Of a DNA stretch of 48,319 bases, positions 15,642 to 25,572 are shown piece by piece. Within the stretch, counting starts at the first letter, position 1, and each line of letters opens with the position of its first letter. Made by a program: the position numbers and the translations under genes. The DNA lies in contig JAFGPC010000102.1 of NCBI GenBank assembly GCA_016926155.1, positions 1 through 48,319 of the forward strand, given 5' to 3'. This stretch comes from Sedimentisphaerales bacterium (GTDB lineage Bacteria; Planctomycetota; Phycisphaerae; Sedimentisphaerales; Anaerohalosphaeraceae). Below the pieces are notes generated by a model. The model did not search any database and was not told the DNA's origin. It saw only the letters and a list, made by a program, of their open reading frames with translations.

Positions 15642-18014
15642 ATGAAGTACCTTTGTCTTTCTATAATCTTACTTTCTCTGGCTACGAGTTGTTGTTTCGC
15701 CAATACCACCGTAACAGCCTCTGAGCCCTGTACGGCTTATCTCATGGCGCATTTCGGACCTGAAGAGAAATTGTATTATGCATGGAGTCGTGATGCAAGA
15801 AACTGGAATGCCCTCAATGATGAAAAACCCGTTTTCGATCCTGGCGTCCGGTTGCGTGATCCGTTTGTCAAACGTGTTAATGGTAAATTTCATTTGGTTC
15901 ATACCAAAGGCTGGGACCACCCCACCATTTTCCATTGGGAGTCAATCGATCTGATCAACTGGGTCGGAGGTGCTATTGATGTGGTCCCGCCGGACCGCAA
16001 ACGTGCATGGGCGCCGGAATTTTTTTACGATGAAATAGCAAAGCTCTTCTATGTTTACTGGGCGTCGATTTATAATGGTCATAATACCATGCACATGGTC
16101 ACAACGCGGGATTGGACCGACATCACTCCGGATCGCTCACAAGTGTTCTATGACCTGGGCATCCACGATATTGACCTGACGATCATTAAGTTCAACGGTT
16201 TCTACTATGGTTTTCACAAACCGGGGGATGTTGACGACCGAATGGGTAACCGGTTGTCCATATCCCGTACTTTAGATCCCATAACGAACACATTTGCCGA
16301 AGGCCGACCAGGAAAAGATGTCCTGGAAGGACAGTCCAAACCAACCGAGGGCCCTGAGGTGATCCGTCTCATCGGCCAAAACACTTGGTACATTTATGGA
16401 GATCCCTTCCATGGTCCGATGGAAGCATGGGAGACATCGGATTTTATCAAATTTAAGAAGATTGCAATACAAACGGTTCCTGGATCAAAACACTGCAGCA
16501 TGCTTGCGATTACCGAAACCGAGTTACATCGTCTTCTTGCTGCCTATCCATCGGAAACCACCGTATCCTCTGTCGAAATTATTCTGCCTCACACCAAACA
16601 AAAAACCGGTACATGGCACTACAAATTGGACCAACCTTCTGCTGACTGGTTCAAGAGTGATTTTGACGATACGCAATGGAAAACAGGAGAAGGCGGTTTC
16701 GGAACAGAAGCCACACCCAATACAAAAATTGGCACTCTTTGGAACACAGAAGAAATATGGTTGCGTCGCACCTTTTCCATCGATTCGGAAATCGTGGGAA
16801 ATCTATATCTGCAATTACACCACGACGAGGACACGACAGTATTCCTGAACGGCAGGAAAGCCGCCACAGTGACCTTGTGGAATACAGACTATGACCTGAT
16901 ACCGGTAAGAGATGAGGCTGCAAACAGCATCCAACCGGGACGCAATACAATTGCCGTGCACTGCCGACAAACTACGGGAGGTCAGTATATCGATGTCGGA
17001 CTGGTTGCTCTTGAGGAAAACCGCTGGACACGTAAGACAGCCTGGAATTGGTTCAACAATCAACCCTGGCCATGCGGCTTTAATTATATACCGGCCAATG
17101 CCATCAGCTACACTGAAATGTGGATGCCGTATTGTTTTGATCCGGAGTTCATTGATAAGGAACTGGCCCTTGCCGAAACCGTGGGATTTAACTGCCTGCG
17201 TGTGGTACTGCCTTTCGTGGTATGGGAGTATGATCCGGCCGCATTCAAGAACCGTCTTGATGTATTTTTAAAGATCTGCGATATACACGGCCTTAAGGTA
17301 ATGTTCGCGCTTTTTGACGACTGCGTGTTCGGTCCTATCACAGATCCTGTCTATGGCAAGCAACCCGATGTGGTCAAAGGCTGGTACGCCAATGGCTGGA
17401 CTCCCAGCCCCGGTCACAGTATGGTTCGCGATCCGAAAACCTGGCCTCGTCTGGAGAAGTATGTCAAAGATATCATCCATACATTCAAGGATGATCCTCG
17501 CGTCTGGGTGTGGGATTTATACAACGAACCGACGAATGGAGGATTGGGTAATGTCTCCTTGCCGCTCGTTACAAAGGTATTTACGTGGGCGCGCGAAATC
17601 TATCCTATGCAACCGCTGACAATCGGACAGTTTAACGGGAACGGAAAGCTCAATGAGATCATCCATCGTAACAGCGATATTATCACCTTTCATAACTACA
17701 ATCCGGCAGATAATCTGCTCCGCCAGATTGAGTCGCTGAAAAAACATGGTCGCCCGATTATCAATACGGAATGGCTCAACCGCGGCCGTGATTCTAATGT
17801 GGAAACCTGCTTGCCGATTTTTGCCAAAGAGAAAGTCGGATGTTTGCATTGGGGATTGGTCAACGGTAAAACACAAACCCATCTCCACTGGGGATGGCGG
17901 CCGGGAAAAGGAGAACCAAACGTCTGGCAGCATGATATTTTCCGGTCAGATGGAATACCTTATCGTCCGGAGGAAATTTCGTTGTTTCGTGCTCATATAC
18001 CAATAAAAAAGTGA
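15642..18014 (+). CDS. Exported GH43-like / beta-sandwich / GH5-like glycosidase fusion
   Basis: A 790-residue protein with signal peptide (to about residue 20) and GGAAAGGA before the start. Residues about 28-305 resemble a five-bladed GH43 propeller, with L-R-D-P-F-V, H-D-I-D-L-T and T-E-G-P-E-V as likely base, modulator and acid positions. Residues about 320-455 form a beta-sandwich common in planctomycetal enzymes (S-D-F-D-D-T-Q-W, L-R-R-T-F, V-F-L-N-G). Residues about 460-785 look like a clan GH-A barrel: the acid/base Glu (about 629) in L-Y-N-E-P-T and the nucleophile Glu (about 710) in I-N-T-E-W. Homologues of this last part are often annotated as 1,4-beta-xylanase. The combination suits side-chain removal plus backbone hydrolysis of a plant-type glycan such as arabinoxylan; the exact substrate is inference. 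Confidence 0.85.
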   Translation: MKYLCLSIILLSLATSCCFANTTVTASEPCTAYLMAHFGPEEKLYYAWSRDARNWNALNDEKPVFDPGVRLRDPFVKRVNGKFHLVHTKGWDHPTIFHWESIDLINWVGGAIDVVPPDRKRAWAPEFFYDEIAKLFYVYWASIYNGHNTMHMVTTRDWTDITPDRSQVFYDLGIHDIDLTIIKFNGFYYGFHKPGDVDDRMGNRLSISRTLDPITNTFAEGRPGKDVLEGQSKPTEGPEVIRLIGQNTWYIYGDPFHGPMEAWETSDFIKFKKIAIQTVPGSKHCSMLAITETELHRLLAAYPSETTVSSVEIILPHTKQKTGTWHYKLDQPSADWFKSDFDDTQWKTGEGGFGTEATPNTKIGTLWNTEEIWLRRTFSIDSEIVGNLYLQLHHDEDTTVFLNGRKAATVTLWNTDYDLIPVRDEAANSIQPGRNTIAVHCRQTTGGQYIDVGLVALEENRWTRKTAWNWFNNQPWPCGFNYIPANAISYTEMWMPYCFDPEFIDKELALAETVGFNCLRVVLPFVVWEYDPAAFKNRLDVFLKICDIHGLKVMFALFDDCVFGPITDPVYGKQPDVVKGWYANGWTPSPGHSMVRDPKTWPRLEKYVKDIIHTFKDDPRVWVWDLYNEPTNGGLGNVSLPLVTKVFTWAREIYPMQPLTIGQFNGNGKLNEIIHRNSDIITFHNYNPADNLLRQIESLKKHGRPIINTEWLNRGRDSNVETCLPIFAKEKVGCLHWGLVNGKTQTHLHWGWRPGKGEPNVWQHDIFRSDGIPYRPEEISLFRAHIPIKK

Positions 18015-18083
18015 TATCTACTATTCAGCAGCTTCAGGTTATGGGTAAGTGGCCTTATTCTGACTCCCGGATCAAAGTGGTGA

Positions 18084-18249
18084 ATAACTTCAGTCGACAG
18101 TATGGGAAGATTTTAATGCTGGCGAATGTCAGGTATGGTCAATTTCATGATCCTTGTCGTACCGCTTTGATCCGGATGCTGGTGGTAGGGATGCCCCCCC
18201 GGATGTCCAGGCCATATCGTACGTCGTCTCCTCTACCACCTGTGCATAA
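18084..18249 (+). other. Possible decayed coding remnant
   Basis: One plus frame reads T-V-W-E-D-F-N-A-G-E-C-Q-V-W, then an in-frame stop, then S-Y-R-F-D-P-D-A-G-G-R-D-A-P-P-D-V and on to S-T-T-C-A before a TAA at 18247-18249. The text looks protein-like but is broken by stops and matches no family I can name. The rest of 18015-18469 holds two promoter candidates and the leader of the next gene. Confidence 0.2.
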
Positions 18250-18267
18250 CTGTTTACAGAAAAAGAA

Positions 18268-18296
18268 TTGACAGAACTGTAATGGATTATTACAAT
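18268..18296 (+). promoter_or_regulatory. Sigma-70-type promoter of the 2063-aa protein gene
   Basis: TTGACA (18268-18273), 17-bp spacer, TACAAT (18291-18296). A short inverted repeat, TGTAAT and ATTACA, spans the spacer and the -10 box and could be an operator. The leader to the start codon would be about 165 nt. Confidence 0.6.
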
Positions 18297-18315
18297 GAAT
18301 AGTAACATTAAGGAT

Positions 18316-18343
18316 TTGTAAGCTTTACATATAGTACTATAAT
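18316..18343 (+). promoter_or_regulatory. Second candidate promoter of the 2063-aa protein gene
   Basis: TTGTAA (18316-18321), 16-bp spacer, TATAAT (18338-18343). It lies 20 bp behind the first candidate, so the two may be tandem promoters or alternatives. Confidence 0.45.
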
Positions 18344-18469
18344 GATCGGTAAGGTGGGGAGGGAGATGTGTCTTCCTTCGTATCTTCCCTATTCTCCGTC
18401 TACTTCTTGTTTTGTCTATTCGTTTTACCTATGAAACACAGTATATGATTCACAGGTAAGGAGGTCATC

Positions 18470-21400
18470 ATGCGTTACGTAACGGTGATGGGATTTGCAT
18501 TTACGATTGTGTCTGTCGCCATTTCTGTTCCGATTTATGTTCCGGCAGATTATGCCACGATTCAGGAGGCGATTGACGCCGCCGGCAATGGTGATATCGT
18601 GATTCTGGCCGATGGCAAATACACAGGGAGTGGTAATCGTGATATTGAATTCCGGGGAAAAGCCATTACTGTCCGAAGTGAGAATGGACCGGACAATTGT
18701 ATCATCGATTGCGAAGGTTCAGAAGCGGAGCGGCATCGCGGATTCCTGTTTGTTGCCGGAGAAGACGCCAACTCTCTTCTGGAAGGCTTCACCATTACCG
18801 GCGGATATCCCGCTGGTCCTTCCATCGGAGGGGCTATTTTATGTGACGGTTCCGAGCAACCTCAGTGCTGTCCTGTGATCAGGAATTGCGTAATTACAGG
18901 GAACACAACCATAGCCGGAGGAGGGGGCATCGCCTGTCTGCAGGCCAGCCCGTGGATCGATCAATGCGTGATTTCGAAGAATGCCGCCATTCAGCAGATT
19001 GGCGGAGGAATCCGTCTGGATGGCCCATGTGAAGTAAAAATCACGAACTGCAGACTTATCTTAAATATTGTAAATGATACCTATGGAGCCGCAGGAGCGA
19101 TTGGGTGTATTGGCCAGATCAGCGGGATTATATCCGGCTGTGAGATACGGGACAATGTGGCGGGTGTCGGTGGTGGAATCTATAGCGAACCGGGGGCTCT
19201 GGCCAGGATCGAACGCTGTATTATTGAAAACAATTTTGCCAGATCCGCACAGACACAGGCGGCAGGAGGAATTCACCGATGGGATGGGCCCATTGTCAAT
19301 TGTGTGATCGCAGACAACCGCGGTTCCGAAGGTGTATTGAGGAACTGCTTCGGACCGATTCTTAATTGTACAATTGTTCATAACTACTGCGCTACTCCGG
19401 ATCATGGCGTCCTTACGGGCTGCGTAAACTCTATCCGGAACTGCATCATCTGGGAAAACAATACGGATGCTCTACATGCGTGCGCAGAGCCGGAGTATTG
19501 CTGCTGGTCACTGGCAAGCGGCGAGGAAGGAGATTCGAACATCAAAGCGGATCCTCTATTTGCGCCGGGCAGTTCATACCATCTACTCTCCGGATCGTCA
19601 TGCATTGACGCCGGAACCAATACAACTTCCGATCCTTTGCCGGATCAGGATATTGACGGTGGCGATCGCATTCTGGATGGAAACGGAGACGGTGCTGTTC
19701 TCGTGGATATTGGAGCCAACGAATTCATTCCGGACACAGGTGGTCTTTTGGTTACTGGGGGCAACCTGGAATTTGTCGGTACCCTTGAACTCGGCGAACC
19801 CGAGGGCAAAAAAATCTCCGTCAGCCGTTATGGAGACAGTTCGCTCAATTGGCACGTGGACACTGGAGGTTGTTCATGGGTGCGGATTGAACCGGCCAGC
19901 GGAATTCTCGATGAGGGAATTGATGAGGTTTTTGTATATGTCGATCCGCAAGCAGCCGGCAAAGGAGATCATATGTGTGAGCTGACAATTTCGGCCGAAG
20001 GAGCGTTGCATAGCCCGCATATGGTGCCAGTATCTCTCCATGTGGGTGATGTACACATCCTTGAACCGGGTCCAGCCTCCGCCATTCAGGCGGTTATCAA
20101 TCAAGCCTCCGATTATGACACCATTGTCCTTCAGCCGGGGCGGTACATGGGAACGATTCGTTTTATGGGCAAAGCTGTAACGGTCCGAAGTATCGATCCG
20201 ACAAACTGGGACATTGTACGCGGAACAATCATTGACGCTTCTTACCAGGACAGCTGCGTAATATTTCAGGGGGAAGGGCCGATGAGCATTCTGGATGGAA
20301 TAACCTTAACCCATGGAATAGGACAGCATGTACAAATTTGGATGGGAATGATATGGGGTTGGTGGATGTATGACGATGCGGGACGAGCGGGCGGCGGTAT
20401 ATTCTGTTCAGGCTCTCCGACCATTCAGCGCTGTGTCATTGCCTGTAACGGATTAAGTCAATGGTCGGATCCTGTAACGCGTTTTGGAGGTGGAATTGCC
20501 GTTCTCGGTGGGACACCGGCGATTCGAAATTGCTTTATAACAGACAATGGTGCATCCCGCTGGGGTGGCGGAATATTCTGGAGAAGTGATGGCAGAGGTT
20601 CACTTGTCAATTGCACAATCGCCAACAACCGAGTGTGGGACCAGCCACTGCCGCATCAGGCTTATCAGGTGGATTGCTGGTCATCACCGGTTCGTATTGC
20701 TAATACGGTCATATCCGGGAACGATTTGAGCTTACTCATGGTCGATCCCCGTTTGGTGACCCATTGTTGTCTGGAGGTTGGTTATCAATTACAAGTGGGA
20801 ATGCCATATCCCCACCCCAGTAATGGTATCTTTCCATATGATTTTACACGTTCAGGAGGGAATTTTATTTCCGAGGTGAGTTTTATTCATCCATGGCAGG
20901 GAGAATTGCCCATGCAGGGCGATCCGGATTATCCGCAGACGGATTTTGGCGATTACCACTTGCCCGCAGACTCTATCTGTTACGATATGGGCTCAACAGA
21001 ATTGATCGATGCAGGACAATGGGATATTGACGGTCAAAAGCGGGTTATGGGGGCGGGAGTGGATATTGGGGCCGATGAAATCCAACCTTCAATACGGGTT
21101 TCACAGCCCTCCGGTGGAGAAGTATGGGCGGCCGGAAGTTCACATAAGATTCGATGGCATCGAACACAGGCTCGGAGAACAATTCTTACCAATGGCAGCT
21201 TTGAGCAACCACCTGTTGGCCAGGATGGCAGTATCGATCCTCAAATTTTGGAAATCGTGGGTTGGCAGAAGGGCCAGCGCGGCGCCCAACTGCGTCTCAC
21301 GATGGAATCCTTTGTAGAGCATCCATGGAGTACTGGAGGACAAGCGGTTCGCCCGATTCCGCCAACTTCCGGTGAGCCCGGACTATATCAGGAATTAGTC

Positions 21401-24400
21401 AGCAAATATCAGCCTCACACCCGATATACATTGAGATTGCTGGCAGGCAATGATCGAAATGGAACAGCTCAGGAATGGCAGGTCCGTCTGACTGCAGGTG
21501 GAAAAGCCAATCCTGTGGCGCAGACCGATCACCTTGTCGGTGGTATAGCCGCACCGGGCTATTGGCTGGAGGTGATGCTGATCCATACTACCGGGGCGGC
21601 GAACTCCGATCCCATTGTGGGCCAGCCGATCGGAATTTTTCTAAATGGAATCGGTACATGGTTTGACAGGGTGGAACTCGAAGCTGAGGAGCTTATTGCG
21701 AGTAAGCATGTCACTATTGAGTTCAGTGACGATGACGATTCATCATGGAGTGTGATTGCTACCGATGCTCCGGACTTTGGTAGTTATACAATGTCGTTGC
21801 CTGATGATATTCAAAGCGACCGCTGTCGTATTCGGGTAGCAGCATCGGATGGGCCACAGGATATGATTTCAATTCCATCCAGAGTTTTTACTGTTCAATC
21901 GTACGAGGCAGGAGAGCCGCTCCAATCGATTTGGCCGACTCTAGGAGGTGGTATGCAGCGACGGGGTTTGTCGGACGTGTCCGGTCCCCGTCTTGGTTGT
22001 GTGAAATGGTCTTTTGTTACGGATGGACCGGCGGTTACGGGAGTTGCCGTTGGGACTGAAAACCGTGTTTATCTGGCCTGTGAAGGCGGAACGCTGTTTG
22101 CCCTGGATAACGAAGGGCAAAACCTCTGGTCATTCAACCTGCTACACAATTCTCCCGGTCGAATAGTAGAAGCGCAATGGTTGCTAAATGAAGGTTCGGG
22201 CTTGACGGCATATGATAAGGAGAACAGTCGTAATGCCACATTGTATGGATTTGCCGAAGATGATTCACAATGGCTGACAGATGCAACCTTTGGACAGGTC
22301 TTACAATTTGACGGCATTGACGATTATGTCGAAGCCGACACATATCGTGGAATTGAAGGCACATCGCCTCGACGAGTATCCGCATGGATAAAGACCACTG
22401 CCTCCGGAGGTGATATTGTATTCTGGGGCAGCAATACCGAATCTGGCCGAAAGTGGCGTATTCGCGTCTTTGATATCGGTGATGGTAACGGGGTGCTTCG
22501 ATCTGAAATCAATGGCAGTTATGTGTTTGGAAATACGCCAATCAACACAGGGCAGTGGGTCCACATTGAGGTGATATTGCCATCGAGCAAAAGCCAGTCG
22601 CACGACGTTCGCCTATTTGTAAATGGAGTAATGGAATCGGTTGATACTGTGACATACAGCCCTGAATCGCTTTTGGTCAACACCAAGCAAGAGGAGCTGG
22701 TTTGTATCGGTGGAAGTCCGGTAACAGGCGGTTATTTTACCGGTCAGATCGCCGACATGCAGATAGAACGGTTGGCCTCCACCGGCTCCATTGTCGGGAC
22801 GCCGAGTATCGGCGCCGATGGCACAGTATATATTGGAGCCGCCAACGGAAGGTTATATGCAGTTGACCAAGAAGGAGAACTCCGCTGGACACATGATACC
22901 CAGGGTTTTATTGTCTCCTCTCCGGCGATAACTTCAAACCAAAAGGTGTTTTTTGGCAGCAGCGACGGCAATGTGATTGCTCTTGCTGCCGATGGAAGCG
23001 AGTTGTGGAAGTTTGCCGTGCCAGGTCCTGGTCGGGTGGGTGGAGCAGTACTTACCTCCCCTGCAATCGGGAGGGATGGTTCGGTTTATATCGGAGGCAT
23101 GTACAATTCCAGGTTATATGCGCTGGATCCGAATGATGGATCGGTTCGATGGGAAAGCGTACTTGATTCCGCCAACCGTAAGAGCATGGTAAATGCCCCG
23201 GTTGTCGCGGAAGACGGAACTATCTATGTAACACTGACCAACGATCCAAAGCTGTATTCGATAGAACCTGCTGACGGCAGTGTAAACTGGGCGAAAGATC
23301 TTTCCCATGTGCCGCAACTGCTGGCATACTGGAAATTTGACGGAGGCGAAAGCACAGGTATGCTTGATAGCAGTACATACAACCATATGTTGTCTCCACT
23401 TCAGACGGTCGAGCCTGTGTGGATTAAAGGGTATTTTGGCAATGCCTTATCATCACCTCCAATGACAGTATATCGATTCTCCTGGGATAAAGATGTCAGT
23501 TCGAGAACGATCATGGCCTGGATCAAACCGGGCGCTCCGAATGGAATCATTCGGTGGGAGCCTGTAACAAATTCGGGTGAGACATTCGATATGCGGATCG
23601 GTAACGGACCTTCTGTTTCTTCGGAATCGGCGATTCTCTATGTCAATTACAATGGACAATTTGTTATATCCGGCGGTCCGGTTTTGTGGGGCCAGCCGTG
23701 GCACCATGTCGCAGTTGTGTTGGAAGCGAACGAGATAAACAGGATATTGACCGGATGTCGTCTCTATGTGGATGGGCATGAGGTCCAAAGTCAAAATGGC
23801 TTATTCATTCCTATGCCTTTATGTATTGATCCACAATCCCCGGACAGCCCCAATCCGACCAGCCAAATGATCCTGGGACGGGTGGAAGGCCTGGATGAAG
23901 TTCGCTTGTATCGGGCCGTATTGAGCGGCGATCAGATTCGTGCGATCATGCAGGAAAGACAGGAACCGATATGGCATGAGTTGTCGAGCACTCCCAGTGA
24001 TCTGAGTAAAGAGCATTACTGCTGGACCGAACCGGTTCTTGGCCCGGATGGAACTGTGTATATCAGTTTCGACGATGGTTGTGTCCGCGCGGTGGATGCA
24101 AGTGGAGATATCAAATGGATTACCTGCCTGGGAGGGCCCGGCTCTTATTCTCTGAGTATGGGAGCCGATGGACTGTTGTATGCCGCAGGCGAAGACGGCC
24201 GTCTGGTCGTTCTCGAAGAAAACGGAGCACAGGTTGCCACGTTTGATGCAGGATGGGCTACGGAAAATCCGATTCCGGACAGCTTGATCCAGCCCGGACA
24301 GGCGGATCTTAGTATGCCCGTTATCGGTAAGGAAGGAACGGTCTATGTGAGTGATTTTCATAACCGATTGTGGGCTTTGAGCTCTCTCGATTGCGGACAA

Positions 24401-24661
24401 AAGGATGCTGAACTCGCCTTCGAAGCGTTTCGTAGGGCCAATGTGAGCGGAGATATGCACATCAATCTTAACGATCTTGCTGTTCTCGCCGCCGACTGGC
24501 TCCAGTGTACCGGCGATGGACCGCCTTGTACCGAATCCCCATGGTCATATACCGTGTTGTCACAGCCATGGGCTCATGTCGAAGGAGACCTGAACATGGA
24601 TGCCTACGTGGATCTGAGCGATCTGGCCGCCATGGCCGATTTGTGGCTGTTCCAGTATTGA
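18470..24661 (+). CDS. Giant exported beta-helix / PQQ-propeller / LamG / dockerin protein
   Basis: A 2063-residue secreted protein with a perfect AAGGAGG before its ATG. After the signal peptide (about 1-22), a right-handed beta-helix (about 23-410) shows repeated D-C-x-I/V-x-G-N-x rungs and G-G-G-I turns. A BACON-like segment follows (about 425-520), then a second beta-helix (about 530-870). Next comes a Kre9-like domain (from P-S-G-G-E-V-W to R-I-R-V-A), split by an N-G-S-F-E carbohydrate-binding-like insert (about 903-1080). A PQQ/quinoprotein-like propeller (about 1155-1980) repeats G-A-D-G-T-V-Y-I and L-Y-A-L/V-D, and two LamG domains are inserted between its blades (about 1233-1440 and 1617-1830). 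Two dockerin repeats end it (about 1984-2063). No catalytic site is recognised, so an adhesive or scaffold role is likely. A pseudopilin gene follows 20 bp later. Confidence 0.88.
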   Translation: MRYVTVMGFAFTIVSVAISVPIYVPADYATIQEAIDAAGNGDIVILADGKYTGSGNRDIEFRGKAITVRSENGPDNCIIDCEGSEAERHRGFLFVAGEDANSLLEGFTITGGYPAGPSIGGAILCDGSEQPQCCPVIRNCVITGNTTIAGGGGIACLQASPWIDQCVISKNAAIQQIGGGIRLDGPCEVKITNCRLILNIVNDTYGAAGAIGCIGQISGIISGCEIRDNVAGVGGGIYSEPGALARIERCIIENNFARSAQTQAAGGIHRWDGPIVNCVIADNRGSEGVLRNCFGPILNCTIVHNYCATPDHGVLTGCVNSIRNCIIWENNTDALHACAEPEYCCWSLASGEEGDSNIKADPLFAPGSSYHLLSGSSCIDAGTNTTSDPLPDQDIDGGDRILDGNGDGAVLVDIGANEFIPDTGGLLVTGGNLEFVGTLELGEPEGKKISVSRYGDSSLNWHVDTGGCSWVRIEPASGILDEGIDEVFVYVDPQAAGKGDHMCELTISAEGALHSPHMVPVSLHVGDVHILEPGPASAIQAVINQASDYDTIVLQPGRYMGTIRFMGKAVTVRSIDPTNWDIVRGTIIDASYQDSCVIFQGEGPMSILDGITLTHGIGQHVQIWMGMIWGWWMYDDAGRAGGGIFCSGSPTIQRCVIACNGLSQWSDPVTRFGGGIAVLGGTPAIRNCFITDNGASRWGGGIFWRSDGRGSLVNCTIANNRVWDQPLPHQAYQVDCWSSPVRIANTVISGNDLSLLMVDPRLVTHCCLEVGYQLQVGMPYPHPSNGIFPYDFTRSGGNFISEVSFIHPWQGELPMQGDPDYPQTDFGDYHLPADSICYDMGSTELIDAGQWDIDGQKRVMGAGVDIGADEIQPSIRVSQPSGGEVWAAGSSHKIRWHRTQARRTILTNGSFEQPPVGQDGSIDPQILEIVGWQKGQRGAQLRLTMESFVEHPWSTGGQAVRPIPPTSGEPGLYQELVSKYQPHTRYTLRLLAGNDRNGTAQEWQVRLTAGGKANPVAQTDHLVGGIAAPGYWLEVMLIHTTGAANSDPIVGQPIGIFLNGIGTWFDRVELEAEELIASKHVTIEFSDDDDSSWSVIATDAPDFGSYTMSLPDDIQSDRCRIRVAASDGPQDMISIPSRVFTVQSYEAGEPLQSIWPTLGGGMQRRGLSDVSGPRLGCVKWSFVTDGPAVTGVAVGTENRVYLACEGGTLFALDNEGQNLWSFNLLHNSPGRIVEAQWLLNEGSGLTAYDKENSRNATLYGFAEDDSQWLTDATFGQVLQFDGIDDYVEADTYRGIEGTSPRRVSAWIKTTASGGDIVFWGSNTESGRKWRIRVFDIGDGNGVLRSEINGSYVFGNTPINTGQWVHIEVILPSSKSQSHDVRLFVNGVMESVDTVTYSPESLLVNTKQEELVCIGGSPVTGGYFTGQIADMQIERLASTGSIVGTPSIGADGTVYIGAANGRLYAVDQEGELRWTHDTQGFIVSSPAITSNQKVFFGSSDGNVIALAADGSELWKFAVPGPGRVGGAVLTSPAIGRDGSVYIGGMYNSRLYALDPNDGSVRWESVLDSANRKSMVNAPVVAEDGTIYVTLTNDPKLYSIEPADGSVNWAKDLSHVPQLLAYWKFDGGESTGMLDSSTYNHMLSPLQTVEPVWIKGYFGNALSSPPMTVYRFSWDKDVSSRTIMAWIKPGAPNGIIRWEPVTNSGETFDMRIGNGPSVSSESAILYVNYNGQFVISGGPVLWGQPWHHVAVVLEANEINRILTGCRLYVDGHEVQSQNGLFIPMPLCIDPQSPDSPNPTSQMILGRVEGLDEVRLYRAVLSGDQIRAIMQERQEPIWHELSSTPSDLSKEHYCWTEPVLGPDGTVYISFDDGCVRAVDASGDIKWITCLGGPGSYSLSMGADGLLYAAGEDGRLVVLEENGAQVATFDAGWATENPIPDSLIQPGQADLSMPVIGKEGTVYVSDFHNRLWALSSLDCGQKDAELAFEAFRRANVSGDMHINLNDLAVLAADWLQCTGDGPPCTESPWSYTVLSQPWAHVEGDLNMDAYVDLSDLAAMADLWLFQY

Positions 24662-24681
24662 TACCAGCAGGGAGCAACGCG

Positions 24682-25572
24682 ATGAAGAGCTACCAAGGAA
24701 ACGTGCATATCGAAGTTGTTGTACTGCTTCTGGTGGTTGTGTTTGGCCTGATGCTCTTTTTCCCGATGGCCACTGTGGGCCGAAATGATGCCAAGGCTGC
24801 CGCATGCATGAGTCATCTGGGGATCCTGCAACGGGCATGGCTCCGATATCAGGATGATTATGACGGGCGACTGGTCGGTGGGTCCAACTACTATTCCGGT
24901 TCTCGTGGCACACCATATCGATGGGTGGAAAGACCTCTCTATGAAGTGGGGAATAATCCGGAATACAATCCCGTGCCGGGAAATAACGAAATCACACAAG
25001 AGTATCGCCTCAATGGTATTAAAAGTGGACGGCTCTACCCTTATGCGGAAGATGCTTCGCTATATCATTGCCCTTCCGACAGAACCTGGGTGGAACAAGA
25101 ACATCCCTATCAACCTTACCGGAGTTATGCGATTTCGGGGACAATGAATGCCGAAGATTTCATTTATCGAAATGGATTATATGGACCGATCACGATATAT
25201 CGGACTGTTACTTTTCCTGATGGCCCAAAACGAATTCTTTGTGCGGAGCGGATGGACCAAATTATCAATCCTTCCCAAAAATTCGTTTTTGCAGAAGAAG
25301 AGATCGTACTCACATCCGTGCATGGAGCGCAACCCTTTAATGCAGGTTCCTTTATTTTGATGGGCTCGAATTCTTACTGGGACTGGTGGGATGTCCCCGC
25401 CGCATGGCATCGCAATGGAAGTGTGCTTAGTTTTGTCGACGGGCATGTGGAATTACCCCGCTGGCGGGATGAACGGACACTGGGATTAATAAAGGGAACG
25501 AATTCAACTCGTATCCAACCGGACAATCCGGACTTGATGTGGTTGATTCTAGGATATCTGGTGGATGAGTGA
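24682..25572 (+). CDS. Pseudopilin-like protein with H-X9-DG C-terminal motif
   Basis: A 296-residue protein. ATG 24682 is chosen because GGAG lies 7 nt upstream; the frame is open back into the preceding gene. The N terminus M-K-S-Y-Q-G followed by N-V-H-I-E-V-V-V-L-L keeps the two key prepilin features, Gly at -1 and Glu at +5, although the usual F-T-L-I-E-L-L wording is degenerate. A single hydrophobic helix is followed by C-M-S-H-L-G-I-L-Q-R-A-W-L-R-Y, equivalent to the conserved C-x-x-N-L-K-Q-L region. Near the end H-R-N-G-S-V-L-S-F-V-D-G matches H-X9-DG of planctomycetal pseudopilins. The family is expanded in planctomycetes and linked with type II-like secretion, its exact role being unknown. 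It is co-transcribed with the giant dockerin protein upstream. Confidence 0.85.
   Translation: MKSYQGNVHIEVVVLLLVVVFGLMLFFPMATVGRNDAKAAACMSHLGILQRAWLRYQDDYDGRLVGGSNYYSGSRGTPYRWVERPLYEVGNNPEYNPVPGNNEITQEYRLNGIKSGRLYPYAEDASLYHCPSDRTWVEQEHPYQPYRSYAISGTMNAEDFIYRNGLYGPITIYRTVTFPDGPKRILCAERMDQIINPSQKFVFAEEEIVLTSVHGAQPFNAGSFILMGSNSYWDWWDVPAAWHRNGSVLSFVDGHVELPRWRDERTLGLIKGTNSTRIQPDNPDLMWLILGYLVDE

Noticed and set aside
23819-24460. 213-codon minus frame inside the 2063-aa gene
   Set aside because: It is antisense to the conserved propeller and LamG coding sequence, has no ribosome-binding site and no recognisable domain.
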